DNA of 64,000 nucleotides from Lachnospiraceae bacterium UBA3689 (GTDB taxonomy: Bacteria > Bacillota > Clostridia > Lachnospirales > Lachnospiraceae), in the NCBI GenBank assembly GCA_002371465.1, contig DFIU01000026.1:1-64000 (forward strand), given 5' to 3'. The stretch's first letter is position 1. Every line of letters starts with the position of its first letter. The notes below the pieces were generated by a model that was not told where the DNA came from, did no database searches, and saw only the letters and a list, made by a program, of their open reading frames with translations. The position numbers were made by a program, and so were the translations under genes. Shown one piece after another: positions 36,233 to 45,225 of this stretch.

Positions 36233-37174
36233 ATGAAGTTCAGTTTTAGTACGGAAGTGGTGGATCTGGACAACCAGGCGCCGAATCGGAACAAGCGAGA
36301 GAGCAAGTATTTCTGGGATGAGATGAATCACCTGATTTCTGCCGGAGGGTTTCGTCAGATCGCGATTCCCTATGAACCCAAATGGGATTTCGGAGGAAGG
36401 TCAGGGATTCCCAGAACCCTTCGCTCTATCCAGGTGAAATTTGGCGGAGTAAAGGAATATGTTCAGTATCTGAAGGAAAATGGAATTGACGGTATCCAGT
36501 CGATTCACTTAAATCCAACGCTCTTCTGTCAGGGGGCGCTTCCTATGTATTTGGGAGCGGCAGAACATTATGCGGAAGAGGCCATTCATTTTGCTGCTGA
36601 GGCAGGAGCTGAGGCATTTGTCCTGACTGCGACGCCGACCGTCTACGCGGTAAGAAAGATTCTTGGAGATAAGACCGAGGAAGAATTCCTTGGAATGACC
36701 AAAGAGATGGTACAGAGACTGGCGGATAAGGCTTCGGACTGCGGCGTGAAGTTTTGCCTGAAGAATGAGTATTGGGGTCTGCTTCGCGGAGAGCGGATCG
36801 AGGCGTTCGTGGCAGATATGAAGCCGAATGTTCTGATGGATGTGGATACGGCTCATCTCTTTATTGCAGGCGTAGATGTGAAAACTTTCATTGCGGAAAA
36901 TGCAGACCGAATCGGAAATATCACGCTGACGGATACTTCTTTTGCAGATGATCAGGAAGCCTATAAACAGGTCATGCCGGAGTTCCCGGCAAAGCGTGCC
37001 ACTATGGTATTCCGGGATCTGGGAGAAGGAAGTCTGGACCTGAAAGCTTATGTGAAAGCCGCGGAAGAGGCGGGCTTCTCTGGAACCTTCGTCATCAACT
37101 GCAGAAATTCTAATTTTATTTGCCGGTCGATTTTACGGGCGAGATATTATGTCGATACGGTTCTGACAGATTGA
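36233..37174 (+). CDS. sugar phosphate isomerase-like TIM barrel with altered metal site
   Basis: A 313-residue AP_endonuc_2-type TIM barrel. By eye-alignment to the two other barrels, the metal-binding Glu (Glu179 in KNEYW) and Asp (Asp205 in DVDTAHL) are kept, but the His strand reads ITLTDTSF and the last Glu strand reads FVINCRNSN, so His and the final Glu are lost. Such loss suggests altered chemistry or a structural subunit. AAAGGAGG precedes the ATG at 36233; an upstream start at 36206 lacks one. It opens the operon, 13 nt before the next barrel. Confidence 0.7.
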   Translation: MKFSFSTEVVDLDNQAPNRNKRESKYFWDEMNHLISAGGFRQIAIPYEPKWDFGGRSGIPRTLRSIQVKFGGVKEYVQYLKENGIDGIQSIHLNPTLFCQGALPMYLGAAEHYAEEAIHFAAEAGAEAFVLTATPTVYAVRKILGDKTEEEFLGMTKEMVQRLADKASDCGVKFCLKNEYWGLLRGERIEAFVADMKPNVLMDVDTAHLFIAGVDVKTFIAENADRIGNITLTDTSFADDQEAYKQVMPEFPAKRATMVFRDLGEGSLDLKAYVKAAEEAGFSGTFVINCRNSNFICRSILRARYYVDTVLTD

Positions 37175-37187
37175 GGAGGAGAAGATC

Positions 37188-38114
37188 ATGGGAAAGAATA
37201 TTAGATTGTCGCACATGAGTCACTGGAAGACCGTGCCATATAAACAGATCGATAATTTCCGCGAATACTATTATGAGGATAAGTCAAATATCTGCTACTA
37301 CCAGGACTGGGACAGGATTCTCCGCTACCATAAGCAGACTGGATACGAGGGAATTGAACTGGCTCCGTGGGATCTGAATGAGATTCTGGGCTTGTTTGGC
37401 ACTCCGAAAGATTATACGGATTTTGCAAAGGATCATGGCATTGAAGTCAGTGGAATGTTTCATGGATGTGATGACTCCCATATTGCAGAAAAACACCAGG
37501 AGGTTGTAGCAGCTGGTCGACAGGCAGTCGATGTGTGTGCCGCATTCGGCGGAAAACATCTGAATACCTGTCCTGGCAATAATTACTATGGAAATGGTCC
37601 TTTAGATGAACAGGGATTAAAGAACATTGCTTCCTGCCTGAATGAAATCGGTGAGTATGCAGAGTCAAAGGGAATCCGGATTGGGATTCACAATGAGTTC
37701 TTCTGCGTTTCCAACAAGTATAATCATCGGCAGCTGATCGAATTGACGGATCCAAGATATGTCCACTATTGTCTGGATACTGCTCAGATTTCTCTGATGG
37801 GCGATGATTTGATTGATTTTTATGACACTTATAAGGAACGGATTTGTACCTTCCACTATAAGGATACCGAAGATATCGGTGTGCCGGATGAGGGACGGTT
37901 CGCTCAGGATGTAGAGATTCAGGATGACGGCCATCGCTGGTTCTGGGAACCCGGTGAAGGAATTATCCCGTTAAAGGAACTTTGGCAGCATGTAGCGGAT
38001 TATGGATTCAAGGGCTGGGTGACAGTTGAAGATGACGGCGCGCCTGATTATCTGGCGGCTATGACGCTCTCTGCCTACTATATTCAACAGGTGCTTGGGA
38101 AGATTTATAACTGA
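37188..38114 (+). CDS. sugar phosphate isomerase/epimerase-family TIM barrel
   Basis: A 308-residue AP_endonuc_2-type barrel with a complete putative metal quartet: Glu170 (IHNEFF), Asp197 (YCLDTAQ), His223 (FHYKD) and Glu281 (VTVEDD). Relatives include inosose dehydratase and xylose/tagatose epimerases, which abstract a proton next to a carbonyl. GAGGAGG precedes the ATG. It is followed 23 nt later by a Gfo/Idh/MocA dehydrogenase, an arrangement seen when a sugar is first oxidised and then eliminated or epimerised. Confidence 0.78.
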   Translation: MGKNIRLSHMSHWKTVPYKQIDNFREYYYEDKSNICYYQDWDRILRYHKQTGYEGIELAPWDLNEILGLFGTPKDYTDFAKDHGIEVSGMFHGCDDSHIAEKHQEVVAAGRQAVDVCAAFGGKHLNTCPGNNYYGNGPLDEQGLKNIASCLNEIGEYAESKGIRIGIHNEFFCVSNKYNHRQLIELTDPRYVHYCLDTAQISLMGDDLIDFYDTYKERICTFHYKDTEDIGVPDEGRFAQDVEIQDDGHRWFWEPGEGIIPLKELWQHVADYGFKGWVTVEDDGAPDYLAAMTLSAYYIQQVLGKIYN

Positions 38115-38137
38115 TAGCGGATCGAGGAAGAAGCCAT

Positions 38138-39313
38138 ATGAAAAAACAGGTGAAAGTAGGAATTATTGGATGCGGCACAATCGCTGATGTATATATGACG
38201 AATATTACCCAGCATTATGGCAACCTGAACTTGATCTGGGTGGCTGACCTGTATGTTGAAAAAGCAAAAGAGGCCGCAGAAAAGTATGGCATAGCACATG
38301 CAGGCACTGTTGAGGAACTGCTTGCAGATTCGGAAGTGAGCATCGTTCTTGACCTGACTATTCCGGCGGCACATTACAGTGTCAATAAGCAGATCCTCGA
38401 GGCGGGCAAACACGTATATTGCGAAAAGCCTCTGGCCATGAAATTTTCAGAGGCAGAGGAGCTTGTTCACCTTGCTTCTGAAAGCGGACTGTGCTGCGTA
38501 TCTGCACCGGATACCTTCCTTGGCGCAGGAATTCAGACCGTCAGAGAAGTTCTTGATCGGAATGAGATTGGAAAGCCAATTGGTTTTACCGCAAATATGA
38601 CTTGTGCAGGCCACGAGTTGTGGCATCCGAATCCCGGCTTTTATTACCGGAATGGAGGCGGCCCCATGTTTGATATGGGCCCTTATTATCTGACCGCTCT
38701 GGCTTATCTGCTGGGGTCCATTCGCCGCGTGTCCTGTTTCGCAGAGAAAGGCAGACCGATTCGCGATATTCTGGGCAAAAAGGTAGAGTCAGAGGTTCCG
38801 ACTACCTACACCGCCATATTGGAATTTGACTGTGGCGCGATCGGGACGATGACCATGAGTTTTGATACCTGGAAGACAGGTCTTCCGCTGCTGGAGATCT
38901 ATGGAACGGAAGGAAGCGTTGAGGTACCGGATCCGAATAATTTTGGTGGGAAGGCTTCCATATTTGATGGAGTTAAGCTGCGAGAGACGGTAGCTGCCGT
39001 GCAGGATCCGTTCCCGGCAAAGCTATTCACAATGATGACGGCGCAGGAAGAATGTCATCAGGATCTTCCGCTGACGTTCCCGTCCGATCCGGATCCGAGG
39101 AGCAATATGCGGGGACTGGGAGTATCCGATATGGCGCAGGCGCTCCTCGACAATCGCCCGACCAGGTTATCTATGGAACTTTCGCTTCATGTCGTAGAGG
39201 CCCTCAATGCCCTAGAGTCTTCCGCAAAGACAGGACAGGTCTATACCATGAGAACAAGAGTGGAACAGACAGAACCCATGAACAAAGAGTGGGCGCTCTG
39301 GGAAGTTCAGTAA
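38138..39313 (+). CDS. Gfo/Idh/MocA-family oxidoreductase (first copy)
   Basis: A 391-residue NAD(P)-dependent sugar dehydrogenase. The Rossmann motif GIIGCGTIA is at residues 8-16, and the catalytic Lys lies in YCEKPLAMKF near residue 96. The C-terminal half is the usual open-face sheet domain. Family members oxidise a hydroxyl of inositols, sugars or glycosides, commonly at C3. It lies between barrels two and three. The two Gfo copies in this operon differ clearly in sequence, so they are not a recent duplication. Confidence 0.82.
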   Translation: MKKQVKVGIIGCGTIADVYMTNITQHYGNLNLIWVADLYVEKAKEAAEKYGIAHAGTVEELLADSEVSIVLDLTIPAAHYSVNKQILEAGKHVYCEKPLAMKFSEAEELVHLASESGLCCVSAPDTFLGAGIQTVREVLDRNEIGKPIGFTANMTCAGHELWHPNPGFYYRNGGGPMFDMGPYYLTALAYLLGSIRRVSCFAEKGRPIRDILGKKVESEVPTTYTAILEFDCGAIGTMTMSFDTWKTGLPLLEIYGTEGSVEVPDPNNFGGKASIFDGVKLRETVAAVQDPFPAKLFTMMTAQEECHQDLPLTFPSDPDPRSNMRGLGVSDMAQALLDNRPTRLSMELSLHVVEALNALESSAKTGQVYTMRTRVEQTEPMNKEWALWEVQ

Positions 39314-39357
39314 GCAGATAAAATTTAAGAAATGATTTTAGTTAGGAGGAATGAGAT

Positions 39358-40347
39358 ATGGGAAGATTAGTAACACTGGTTACCTTGCAGTGGGCGGATC
39401 TGGATCTGGATACCGTGTGCAAGACCGCAAAGGAGATGGGGTATGACGGCCTCGAGCTCGCCTGCCAGGGAAAGCATCTCGATGTTAAGCGCGCGGCCAC
39501 GGATCCGGCATATGCAAAAGAGGTCCGCGATACACTGGACAAGTACGGACTGAAATGTGAGGCGATCGCCGCTCATATCATCGGACAGTGCGTCGGAGAT
39601 TACAATGATCCGAGACTGAATAATTTCGCACCTGCAGAGCTGGCAGATCAGCCGGACAAGATCCGTGAGTGGGGCATCGAGAATATGAAATATGCTGCGA
39701 TTGCAGCTAAGAATATTGGTGCGCACATCGTAACCGGATTTACCGGTTCCGAGATCTGGAAGTGGTTTTATTCCTTCCCGCAGACGACGAAGGAAATGAT
39801 CGATGAAGGGTACAAGAAGATTTACGACCTTTGGTGCCCCATTCTGGATGTGTTCCGGGAGAATGGAATCAAGTTTGCTCTCGAGGTGCATCCGAGTGAG
39901 ATCGCTTTTGATTACTACTCCACACAGAGAATTCTGGAAGTGTTCCGTGACCGTCCGGAGTTTGGAATCAATTTCGATCCGAGCCATCTGATCTGGCAGG
40001 GAATTACACCACACCTGTTCCTGAATGATTTCATGGATCGTGTATACCACGTACACATGAAGGACGCTGCTGTGACGCTGGATGGTAGATCCGGACTTCT
40101 GTGCTCGCACATCGACTTCGGCGACCTGAGAAGAGGATGGAATTTCCGCTCTCTCGGACATGGAACGGTGAATTTCGAGGAGATCATTCGGGTGCTGAAC
40201 GCGCATGATTATCAGGGGCCGCTCTCCGTCGAGTGGGAAGACTCCGGCATGGATCGTATTGCAGGTGCCACAGAGTCCTGTGCTTTCGTGAAGAAGGTTG
40301 ATTTTAGGCTTTCCGATGTTGCTTTTGACGCGGCGATCGCGAACTGA
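39358..40347 (+). CDS. sugar phosphate isomerase-like barrel, C-glycoside-lyase-alpha-like
   Basis: A 329-residue AP_endonuc_2-type barrel with full metal quartet: Glu176 (ALEVHPSE), Asp207 (NFDPSHL), His233 (HVHMKD) and Glu292 (SVEWED). Motifs such as LVTLQWADLDL, GLELACQG and FNFDPSHLIWQG-type strands recall the alpha subunit of gut C-glycoside deglycosidases (DgpB/DfgA type), as I remember them. The small beta subunit of that enzyme was not found in the window, so the activity cannot be claimed. GTTAGGAGG precedes the ATG. The second Gfo gene follows after 14 nt. Confidence 0.72.
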   Translation: MGRLVTLVTLQWADLDLDTVCKTAKEMGYDGLELACQGKHLDVKRAATDPAYAKEVRDTLDKYGLKCEAIAAHIIGQCVGDYNDPRLNNFAPAELADQPDKIREWGIENMKYAAIAAKNIGAHIVTGFTGSEIWKWFYSFPQTTKEMIDEGYKKIYDLWCPILDVFRENGIKFALEVHPSEIAFDYYSTQRILEVFRDRPEFGINFDPSHLIWQGITPHLFLNDFMDRVYHVHMKDAAVTLDGRSGLLCSHIDFGDLRRGWNFRSLGHGTVNFEEIIRVLNAHDYQGPLSVEWEDSGMDRIAGATESCAFVKKVDFRLSDVAFDAAIAN

Positions 40348-40361
40348 TATGGGAGGGACGC

Positions 40362-41513
40362 ATGATGAAGAAATATGCAACCTATGGAATGGTTGGAGCC
40401 GGACTGAATTCCTTCATTGGTAATGTGCATCGGGTTGCTGCCGGATTTGACGGTCTGGCAAGCCTGGCGAGCGGATGCTTCAGCCGTAACGAAGAGAGGA
40501 ACCGTGCCTGCGGCGAGTTCTACAAGCTGGATCCGGAGCGCGTATATGGCGATTTCCAGGAGATGGCGAAGAAAGAAGGCGCACGCGAGGATGGCATTGA
40601 TTTTGTCGTGATTTCTGCGCCGAACAATGTGCATTACGAGACCGCCAAAGTCTTTCTGGAGAATGGAATTCATGTGCTCTGTGAGAAGCCGCTCTGCTTC
40701 GAGGTTGAAGAGGCGGAGGAGCTGAAGAAGATTGCAGCGGAGAAGGGCCTTTTGTTCTGCGTGAACTACTCTTACTCCGGCAACAACATGGTGAAGGAAG
40801 CGCGCGAGCTGATCCAAAGTGGTCAGATCGGCGAGGTTATCGATGTCAATGCGGAATATCTGCAGGAGTATCTGGTCGATGATATCGGCAAGGGAGATCA
40901 GACGATGAACCGGCTCTCTTCCTGGAGAAAAGATCCGGAAATTGCCGGAATATCTAACTGCGTGGGAGATATCGGCACGCACATTGAGAACACTGTAGCC
41001 TATATGACCGGGCTGCGTGTGAAGAGAGTTGCGGCGAAGCTGGACTACTTTGGACAGCCGCTGGATCTGAATGCCAATATGCTGGTCGAATTTGACAACG
41101 GCGCACATGGGGTGTTCTGTTCGTCGCAGGTCTGCGTGGGACATATGAACGGACTTGTGACACGGATCTTCGGCACAGAAGGCTCTATTGAGTGGCACGA
41201 GGAAGAACCCAATGTTCTCTATGTGACGAAGAAGGGACAGCCTATGCAGATCTATCATCGGGGAATGGCTTATGTAAGCGGCCGCTCCGCTGAGATGAAC
41301 AGACTGCCGGCTGGTCATCCGGAAGGCCTGTATGAGGCCTTCGCCAATATCTATAAAGTATGGATTGGGGCAGTTCTTAAGAAACAGAACGGGGAAACGT
41401 TAAGCGAGACAGATCTGGATTTCCCTGATCTTGACGATGGAATTGAGGGCGTGCGCTTTATTCATGCAGCAGTAAAGAGCAGCCAGGAAGACTCTGCCTG
41501 GACGGAACTTTGA
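40362..41513 (+). CDS. Gfo/Idh/MocA-family oxidoreductase (second copy)
   Basis: A 383-residue dehydrogenase with N-terminal Rossmann motif MVGAGLNSFIG near residue 9-19 and catalytic Lys in LCEKPLCFE near 107. The opening N-S-F-I-G-x-V-H-R is characteristic of the inositol/glycoside oxidising branch. It could oxidise the sugar of a glycoside to a 3-keto form for the preceding barrel. Two ATGs (40362, 40365) follow GGGAGG; either may be used. A perfect 8-bp hairpin lies 4 nt after its stop. Confidence 0.82.
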   Translation: MMKKYATYGMVGAGLNSFIGNVHRVAAGFDGLASLASGCFSRNEERNRACGEFYKLDPERVYGDFQEMAKKEGAREDGIDFVVISAPNNVHYETAKVFLENGIHVLCEKPLCFEVEEAEELKKIAAEKGLLFCVNYSYSGNNMVKEARELIQSGQIGEVIDVNAEYLQEYLVDDIGKGDQTMNRLSSWRKDPEIAGISNCVGDIGTHIENTVAYMTGLRVKRVAAKLDYFGQPLDLNANMLVEFDNGAHGVFCSSQVCVGHMNGLVTRIFGTEGSIEWHEEEPNVLYVTKKGQPMQIYHRGMAYVSGRSAEMNRLPAGHPEGLYEAFANIYKVWIGAVLKKQNGETLSETDLDFPDLDDGIEGVRFIHAAVKSSQEDSAWTEL

Positions 41514-41517
41514 GAAA

Positions 41518-41536
41518 GGATCACTGCAAGTGATCC
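41518..41536 (+). promoter_or_regulatory. perfect 8-bp hairpin, no T tail
   Basis: GGATCACT-GCA-AGTGATCC with a three-base loop, just after the second dehydrogenase gene. It lacks a U tract, so it more likely protects or processes the mRNA than ends it. Confidence 0.5.
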
Positions 41537-41614
41537 CGGTAACAGGTAGACGCAGTAACATGAACTTGTCTAATAAATAAAATTTTAATCATAAAGAAAA
41601 TGGAGGAACAAAAA

Positions 41615-42130
41615 ATGACACCTAAATTTCCAATGCTGTTTCAGATCGGTATCATCGTAAGGGATATGGATGAGGCACTGAAAAACTGGGAGGAGAAGTT
41701 CGGTATTGGCCCGTGGACCATGGGCGGCTTAAGTGGAGAGAATCCGCCCTTGGATGATTTGAAGATTAACGGCGAACCCAGAAAGGGCGTAATCTGCAAG
41801 CAGGCTTTCCTTTCCAGATATGGAATGGAGATTGAACTGATTCAGCCGGTTGAGGATTCTCCTTATAAGCAGTGGCTTGATGAGCATGGCCCTGGCATCC
41901 ATCATGTTGCGATGGCGATTGACGAGCCCTACGACAAGGTCCTTGATGAGTACAAGAAGGAAACAGGGAAGGACCCCTGGATTCGCGGTCAGGGAATCGG
42001 CGGCCTGATGGACTTCTCTTACCTGGATTTGAGAGAGCAGCTTGGCATTATTGTGGAAATCTATAAGAATATTGATCCCAAGAAGGTCGGTCACAGCTAT
42101 GAGCGGGAGGGAGAACCTGCTGTAAAGTGA
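41615..42130 (+). CDS. VOC/glyoxalase-superfamily protein
   Basis: A 171-residue vicinal-oxygen-chelate protein like methylmalonyl-CoA epimerase. The metal ligands would be Gln10 (LFQIGIIV, where His is usual), Glu74 (IELIQP), His97 (IHHVAM) and Glu148 (IVEIY). Gln as first ligand occurs in several VOC members. I start at the ATG at 41615, because TGGAGG at 41601-41606 is its ribosome site and overlaps the upstream in-frame ATG at 41600. It could epimerise or isomerise a 2-keto acid or a keto-sugar; the exact role is unknown. Confidence 0.75.
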   Translation: MTPKFPMLFQIGIIVRDMDEALKNWEEKFGIGPWTMGGLSGENPPLDDLKINGEPRKGVICKQAFLSRYGMEIELIQPVEDSPYKQWLDEHGPGIHHVAMAIDEPYDKVLDEYKKETGKDPWIRGQGIGGLMDFSYLDLREQLGIIVEIYKNIDPKKVGHSYEREGEPAVK

Positions 42131-42175
42131 CAAACTACAGGCACATTGACCATATTATTTAGGAGGTAACAAGTG

Positions 42176-43147
42176 ATGGAATATACAACTTTTGAAGCAA
42201 ATGGAAAGAAAGTAAGCCGGTTTATCGTCGGTACAATGAACATTGTCAACAAGGACGACCTGACGGAAGATTTCAAGCGCCTGGACGACGCTTTGGATCT
42301 TGGTATCAATGTCATTGATACTGCTATGGGATATGGCATGGGAACGACCGAGATTGCACTCGGAAAGTATTTTGAAAGCCGTGGAAACCGGGACAAGGTG
42401 TTCCTGATCTCCAAGTGCTGCCATCCGTCACCGTGGAGAACTCGGGTAACTACCTATGATATGGAAGCTGATCTGAACGATGCACTTGTTAAGATGAAGA
42501 CAGACCATATTGATCTTTACATGCTGCATAGAGATGATGAGTCGAAGCCGGTAGGCCCTCTGGTTGAAACTCTTGATAAGTACTACGAGGCGGGAAAAAT
42601 CGGTGCTTATGGCGCTTCCAACTGGTCAATCAGCCGTATCCAGGAGGCGAATGAGTATTGTAAAGAGCATGGCCTGAAGGGCTTTACGGTATCCAGCCCC
42701 AACTACTCTCTTGCCCAGCAGTACAGCAATCCCTTTGCGCCCGGCTGCGTTACCATTTCCGGTCCGGAGAATGCGGATGCCCGGCAGTGGTATGAGAAGA
42801 CTCAGATGCCGGTTCTTGCCTGGTCTTCCATGGCAGGCGGCATGATGAGCGGACGCTTCACCCGTGAAATGTGGAAAAATGAGCCGGATTCCCTTCCGGG
42901 CAGCTTGAAGGCTTACCTTGGGGAAGAGAACTTTACCAGGCTTGATCGCTGCGCAGAAATTGCCAAGCAGCGCGGCTGCACCGTACCTCAGGTGGCGATT
43001 GCCTTTATCCTTGATGGACCGATGAATGTATTCCCCATCGTCGGCGCAGCAAATCGTGCAGAACTTGAGTCGAGCATCGGCGCACTGGATGTTCGTCTGA
43101 CTAAGGAGGAGTGCGAGTATCTGGATCTTAAAAGGGACAGCATCTGA
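42176..43147 (+). CDS. aldo/keto reductase
   Basis: A 323-residue NAD(P)H-dependent aldo/keto reductase. The catalytic tetrad is visible: Asp in DTAMGYG (near 44), Tyr in AMGYGMG (near 48), Lys in LISKCC (near 77) and His in YMLHRDD (near 115). AGGAGG precedes; a GTG lies three bases before the ATG at 42176. In this operon it may reduce the keto-sugar freed by the dehydrogenase/barrel pair back to an alcohol, recycling cofactor. A strong terminator follows. Confidence 0.83.
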   Translation: MEYTTFEANGKKVSRFIVGTMNIVNKDDLTEDFKRLDDALDLGINVIDTAMGYGMGTTEIALGKYFESRGNRDKVFLISKCCHPSPWRTRVTTYDMEADLNDALVKMKTDHIDLYMLHRDDESKPVGPLVETLDKYYEAGKIGAYGASNWSISRIQEANEYCKEHGLKGFTVSSPNYSLAQQYSNPFAPGCVTISGPENADARQWYEKTQMPVLAWSSMAGGMMSGRFTREMWKNEPDSLPGSLKAYLGEENFTRLDRCAEIAKQRGCTVPQVAIAFILDGPMNVFPIVGAANRAELESSIGALDVRLTKEECEYLDLKRDSI

Positions 43148-43174
43148 TTTGGCTATATACTGACCAGCAAGATA

Positions 43175-43220
43175 GAGCAGACAGGAAGCAAAAAAGAGCG
43201 GACTGTCTGCTCTTTTTTGC
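43175..43220 (+). terminator. terminator with two alternative stems
   Basis: GAGCAGACA at 43175-43183 pairs with TGTCTGCTC at 43204-43212, followed by six Ts. An alternative 12-bp stem pairs GCAAAAAAGAGC (43188-43199) with GCTCTTTTTTGC (43209-43220). The two share GCTC and cannot coexist. Confidence 0.82.
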
Positions 43221-43318
43221 TGACAACACTCCTTTGGGAAAAGAAAAATTTCCACTATATAACGGAAAAGGATAAATTGCGAAGTTGTTGCGGGCAAGGT
43301 ATCTTGAGATTACAGAGG

Positions 43319-43335
43319 TATCGCGCAGTGCGATA
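43319..43335. promoter_or_regulatory. inverted repeat upstream of the first binding protein
   Basis: TATCGC (43319-43324) and GCGATA (43330-43335), spacer GCAGT, form a perfect 6-bp inverted repeat 35 nt before the start of the first binding-protein gene. It may be an operator, for example for the PRD regulator or another factor. Confidence 0.4.
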
Positions 43336-43370
43336 GAAAAACGGAACGCTTATATCAAAGGAGGAACGTA

Positions 43371-45044
43371 ATGAAAGCAAAAAAGTTACTGAGTATCGGA
43401 ATCGCTGCATTGACAGCCATGTCTTTGGTTGCCTGCGGAGGATCGGCAGGCAGCTCAGGAAAGACCGGGACACAAAATGCCGGCAGTACGGCTGCTGCCA
43501 GCACGGCCGCATCAGATGGTAACGCGGTGGATGGTGAACTTTTGAAGCAGGTCACTGCAGTCGGAGTCGATCCGGCCAATACAGAAAAATCAGATCAGAC
43601 ACTGACTGTGGTTTGTCAGTCAGAACCTTCCAGCATGTGGTGTGGAGGTTCGGGAACCATGGAAAATGAACCCAATATCATTGACAACTGCATCATGGAC
43701 AGACTGGTCACCACCAATACTGACAAGACTGAAATTGAACCCAGGCTTGCCAAATCCTGGGATTGGGTTGATGACATGCACATCCGTTTTCATCTGCGTG
43801 ACGATGTAAAGATGACCGATGGGTCCCCTCTTGTGGCGGATGATGTCATCTATACGGTCAAGACACTGGCACAGTACAGCGCCAATACAGACTCTGGCCG
43901 CTACTTCGATCCGGCTACAACGGTCGCTGAGGACGAGCATACCGTTACGATCGGATTCAATGTGGCAAATCCTGATATCCTGTTCCTGCTGGCCTGGGCG
44001 AATTTTGGTATCTTCAGTGAGGATGAGGTCAATGCGCTTGGCGGTGTCGAGGCTGCGGTTAAAAAACCTGTAATGGGTGCTGGACCTTATAAATTTGTTG
44101 ACTGGACACAGGGCCAGTCCGTAACGGTAGAGCGGAATGACGACTATTGGGATCCCGATTATGCCGGCTACTATAAGACGATCAAATTTGTCTTTACCCA
44201 GGATCCCGCTTCCCGTGAGATGGCAGTCGAGGCAGGAGACGCAAATGTAGCCATGCAGATGCCTGTTTCCCAGGCTGCTACCTTTGTCGGGAATGACGCT
44301 GTTCAGGTTAAGATCTATGGCTATAAGCAGATTGAACATCTCTACTACAACCTTAGAAATGGCGCCTGCACAGATCCTAAAGTAAGGGAGGCCATTCACA
44401 GGGCGCTTGACTACGATGCGATTGCCCAGGTAGCGACAGCAGGTTACTCGGACGTCGCAACCGGCTGGTTCTGCGATGACAGCACCTACCATACCGATAC
44501 GTATGCGAAGGATGAACGAAAAGTTGATCTTGAAAAGGCAAAAGGCCTGCTGAAAGAGGCCGGATACGAGAATGGATTGGAACTGATCACGATTGGTACC
44601 GCAGATGGTGTTCCGCTGAATACAACAATCCAGGCCCAGCTGGCAAAGATTGGGATCAAGCTGACCATCAATACAGAGGATACTCCTCAGTTCATTCAGG
44701 ATGCCTTTGCCGGAAACTATGATTTCATTTACGTCGGCTCTGATGAATATGTTCGGACACCCACTGCATTTACGGCATTCCGTAAAGCGAATCTGGATCA
44801 TAGTGTTGGCGGCCCCAAGTGGACCACAGATGAGATCGATGGCGCGATTGCAGAAGCACTGGCTGAAAAGGACCAGGATAAGGCGAAAGAACAGCTCGCA
44901 GCGATCGAGCAGACTTTCAAAGATAACTTCTATGTAGAAGACCTGTTTGAAGACCAGTACGCGATCATTTTATCCAAGAATCTCAAGGGACTTCATACGA
45001 TTGAACGAGGGTGGCCGGATTTGCCTGCTTTCTATGAGGGCTGA
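43371..45044 (+). CDS. family-5 solute-binding lipoprotein (first copy)
   Basis: A 557-residue extracellular binding protein (SBP_bac_5) for a Dpp/Opp-type importer. The N terminus is a lipoprotein signal with lipobox LVAC (Cys22), then a low-complexity Ser/Ala/Gly linker to about residue 45. The mature part has typical family strands (SEPSSMW, KSWDWVDDMHIRFHLRDDVKMTDG). It shares a recognisable C-terminal half with the second copy at 45226. Family members bind peptides, nickel or oligosaccharides; the ligand here is unknown and may be a glycoside given the operon. AAAGGAGG precedes the ATG. Confidence 0.85.
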   Translation: MKAKKLLSIGIAALTAMSLVACGGSAGSSGKTGTQNAGSTAAASTAASDGNAVDGELLKQVTAVGVDPANTEKSDQTLTVVCQSEPSSMWCGGSGTMENEPNIIDNCIMDRLVTTNTDKTEIEPRLAKSWDWVDDMHIRFHLRDDVKMTDGSPLVADDVIYTVKTLAQYSANTDSGRYFDPATTVAEDEHTVTIGFNVANPDILFLLAWANFGIFSEDEVNALGGVEAAVKKPVMGAGPYKFVDWTQGQSVTVERNDDYWDPDYAGYYKTIKFVFTQDPASREMAVEAGDANVAMQMPVSQAATFVGNDAVQVKIYGYKQIEHLYYNLRNGACTDPKVREAIHRALDYDAIAQVATAGYSDVATGWFCDDSTYHTDTYAKDERKVDLEKAKGLLKEAGYENGLELITIGTADGVPLNTTIQAQLAKIGIKLTINTEDTPQFIQDAFAGNYDFIYVGSDEYVRTPTAFTAFRKANLDHSVGGPKWTTDEIDGAIAEALAEKDQDKAKEQLAAIEQTFKDNFYVEDLFEDQYAIILSKNLKGLHTIERGWPDLPAFYEG

Positions 45045-45120
45045 TCAACAAAGAGAAAGGTCAGATCAAGTTATCAAATTTTGACGTATTCCTTCTTTCG
45101 TCTGGATGAAAAGTGCATTT

Positions 45121-45148
45121 TTGACGGAAAAAAAACTATGACTATAGA
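45121..45148 (+). promoter_or_regulatory. candidate promoter of the second binding protein
   Basis: TTGACG (45121-45126) and TATAGA (45143-45148) are 16 nt apart in a 180-nt AT-rich gap, 78 nt before the ATG. This gives the second binding protein a likely promoter of its own and may boost its level over the permeases. Confidence 0.5.
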
Positions 45149-45225
45149 ATTTATTCGTTAAATTTACTGATAGGATAGGAACAGTTCCATGGGTTGTACT
45201 CTATCGAGACGAAGGAGGAAAGAAA

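Noticed and set aside
39358..41513. Naming the barrel and dehydrogenase as a proven C-glycoside deglycosidase system
   Set aside because: The small beta subunit was not found and similarity was judged by eye only, so the activity stays a hypothesis.
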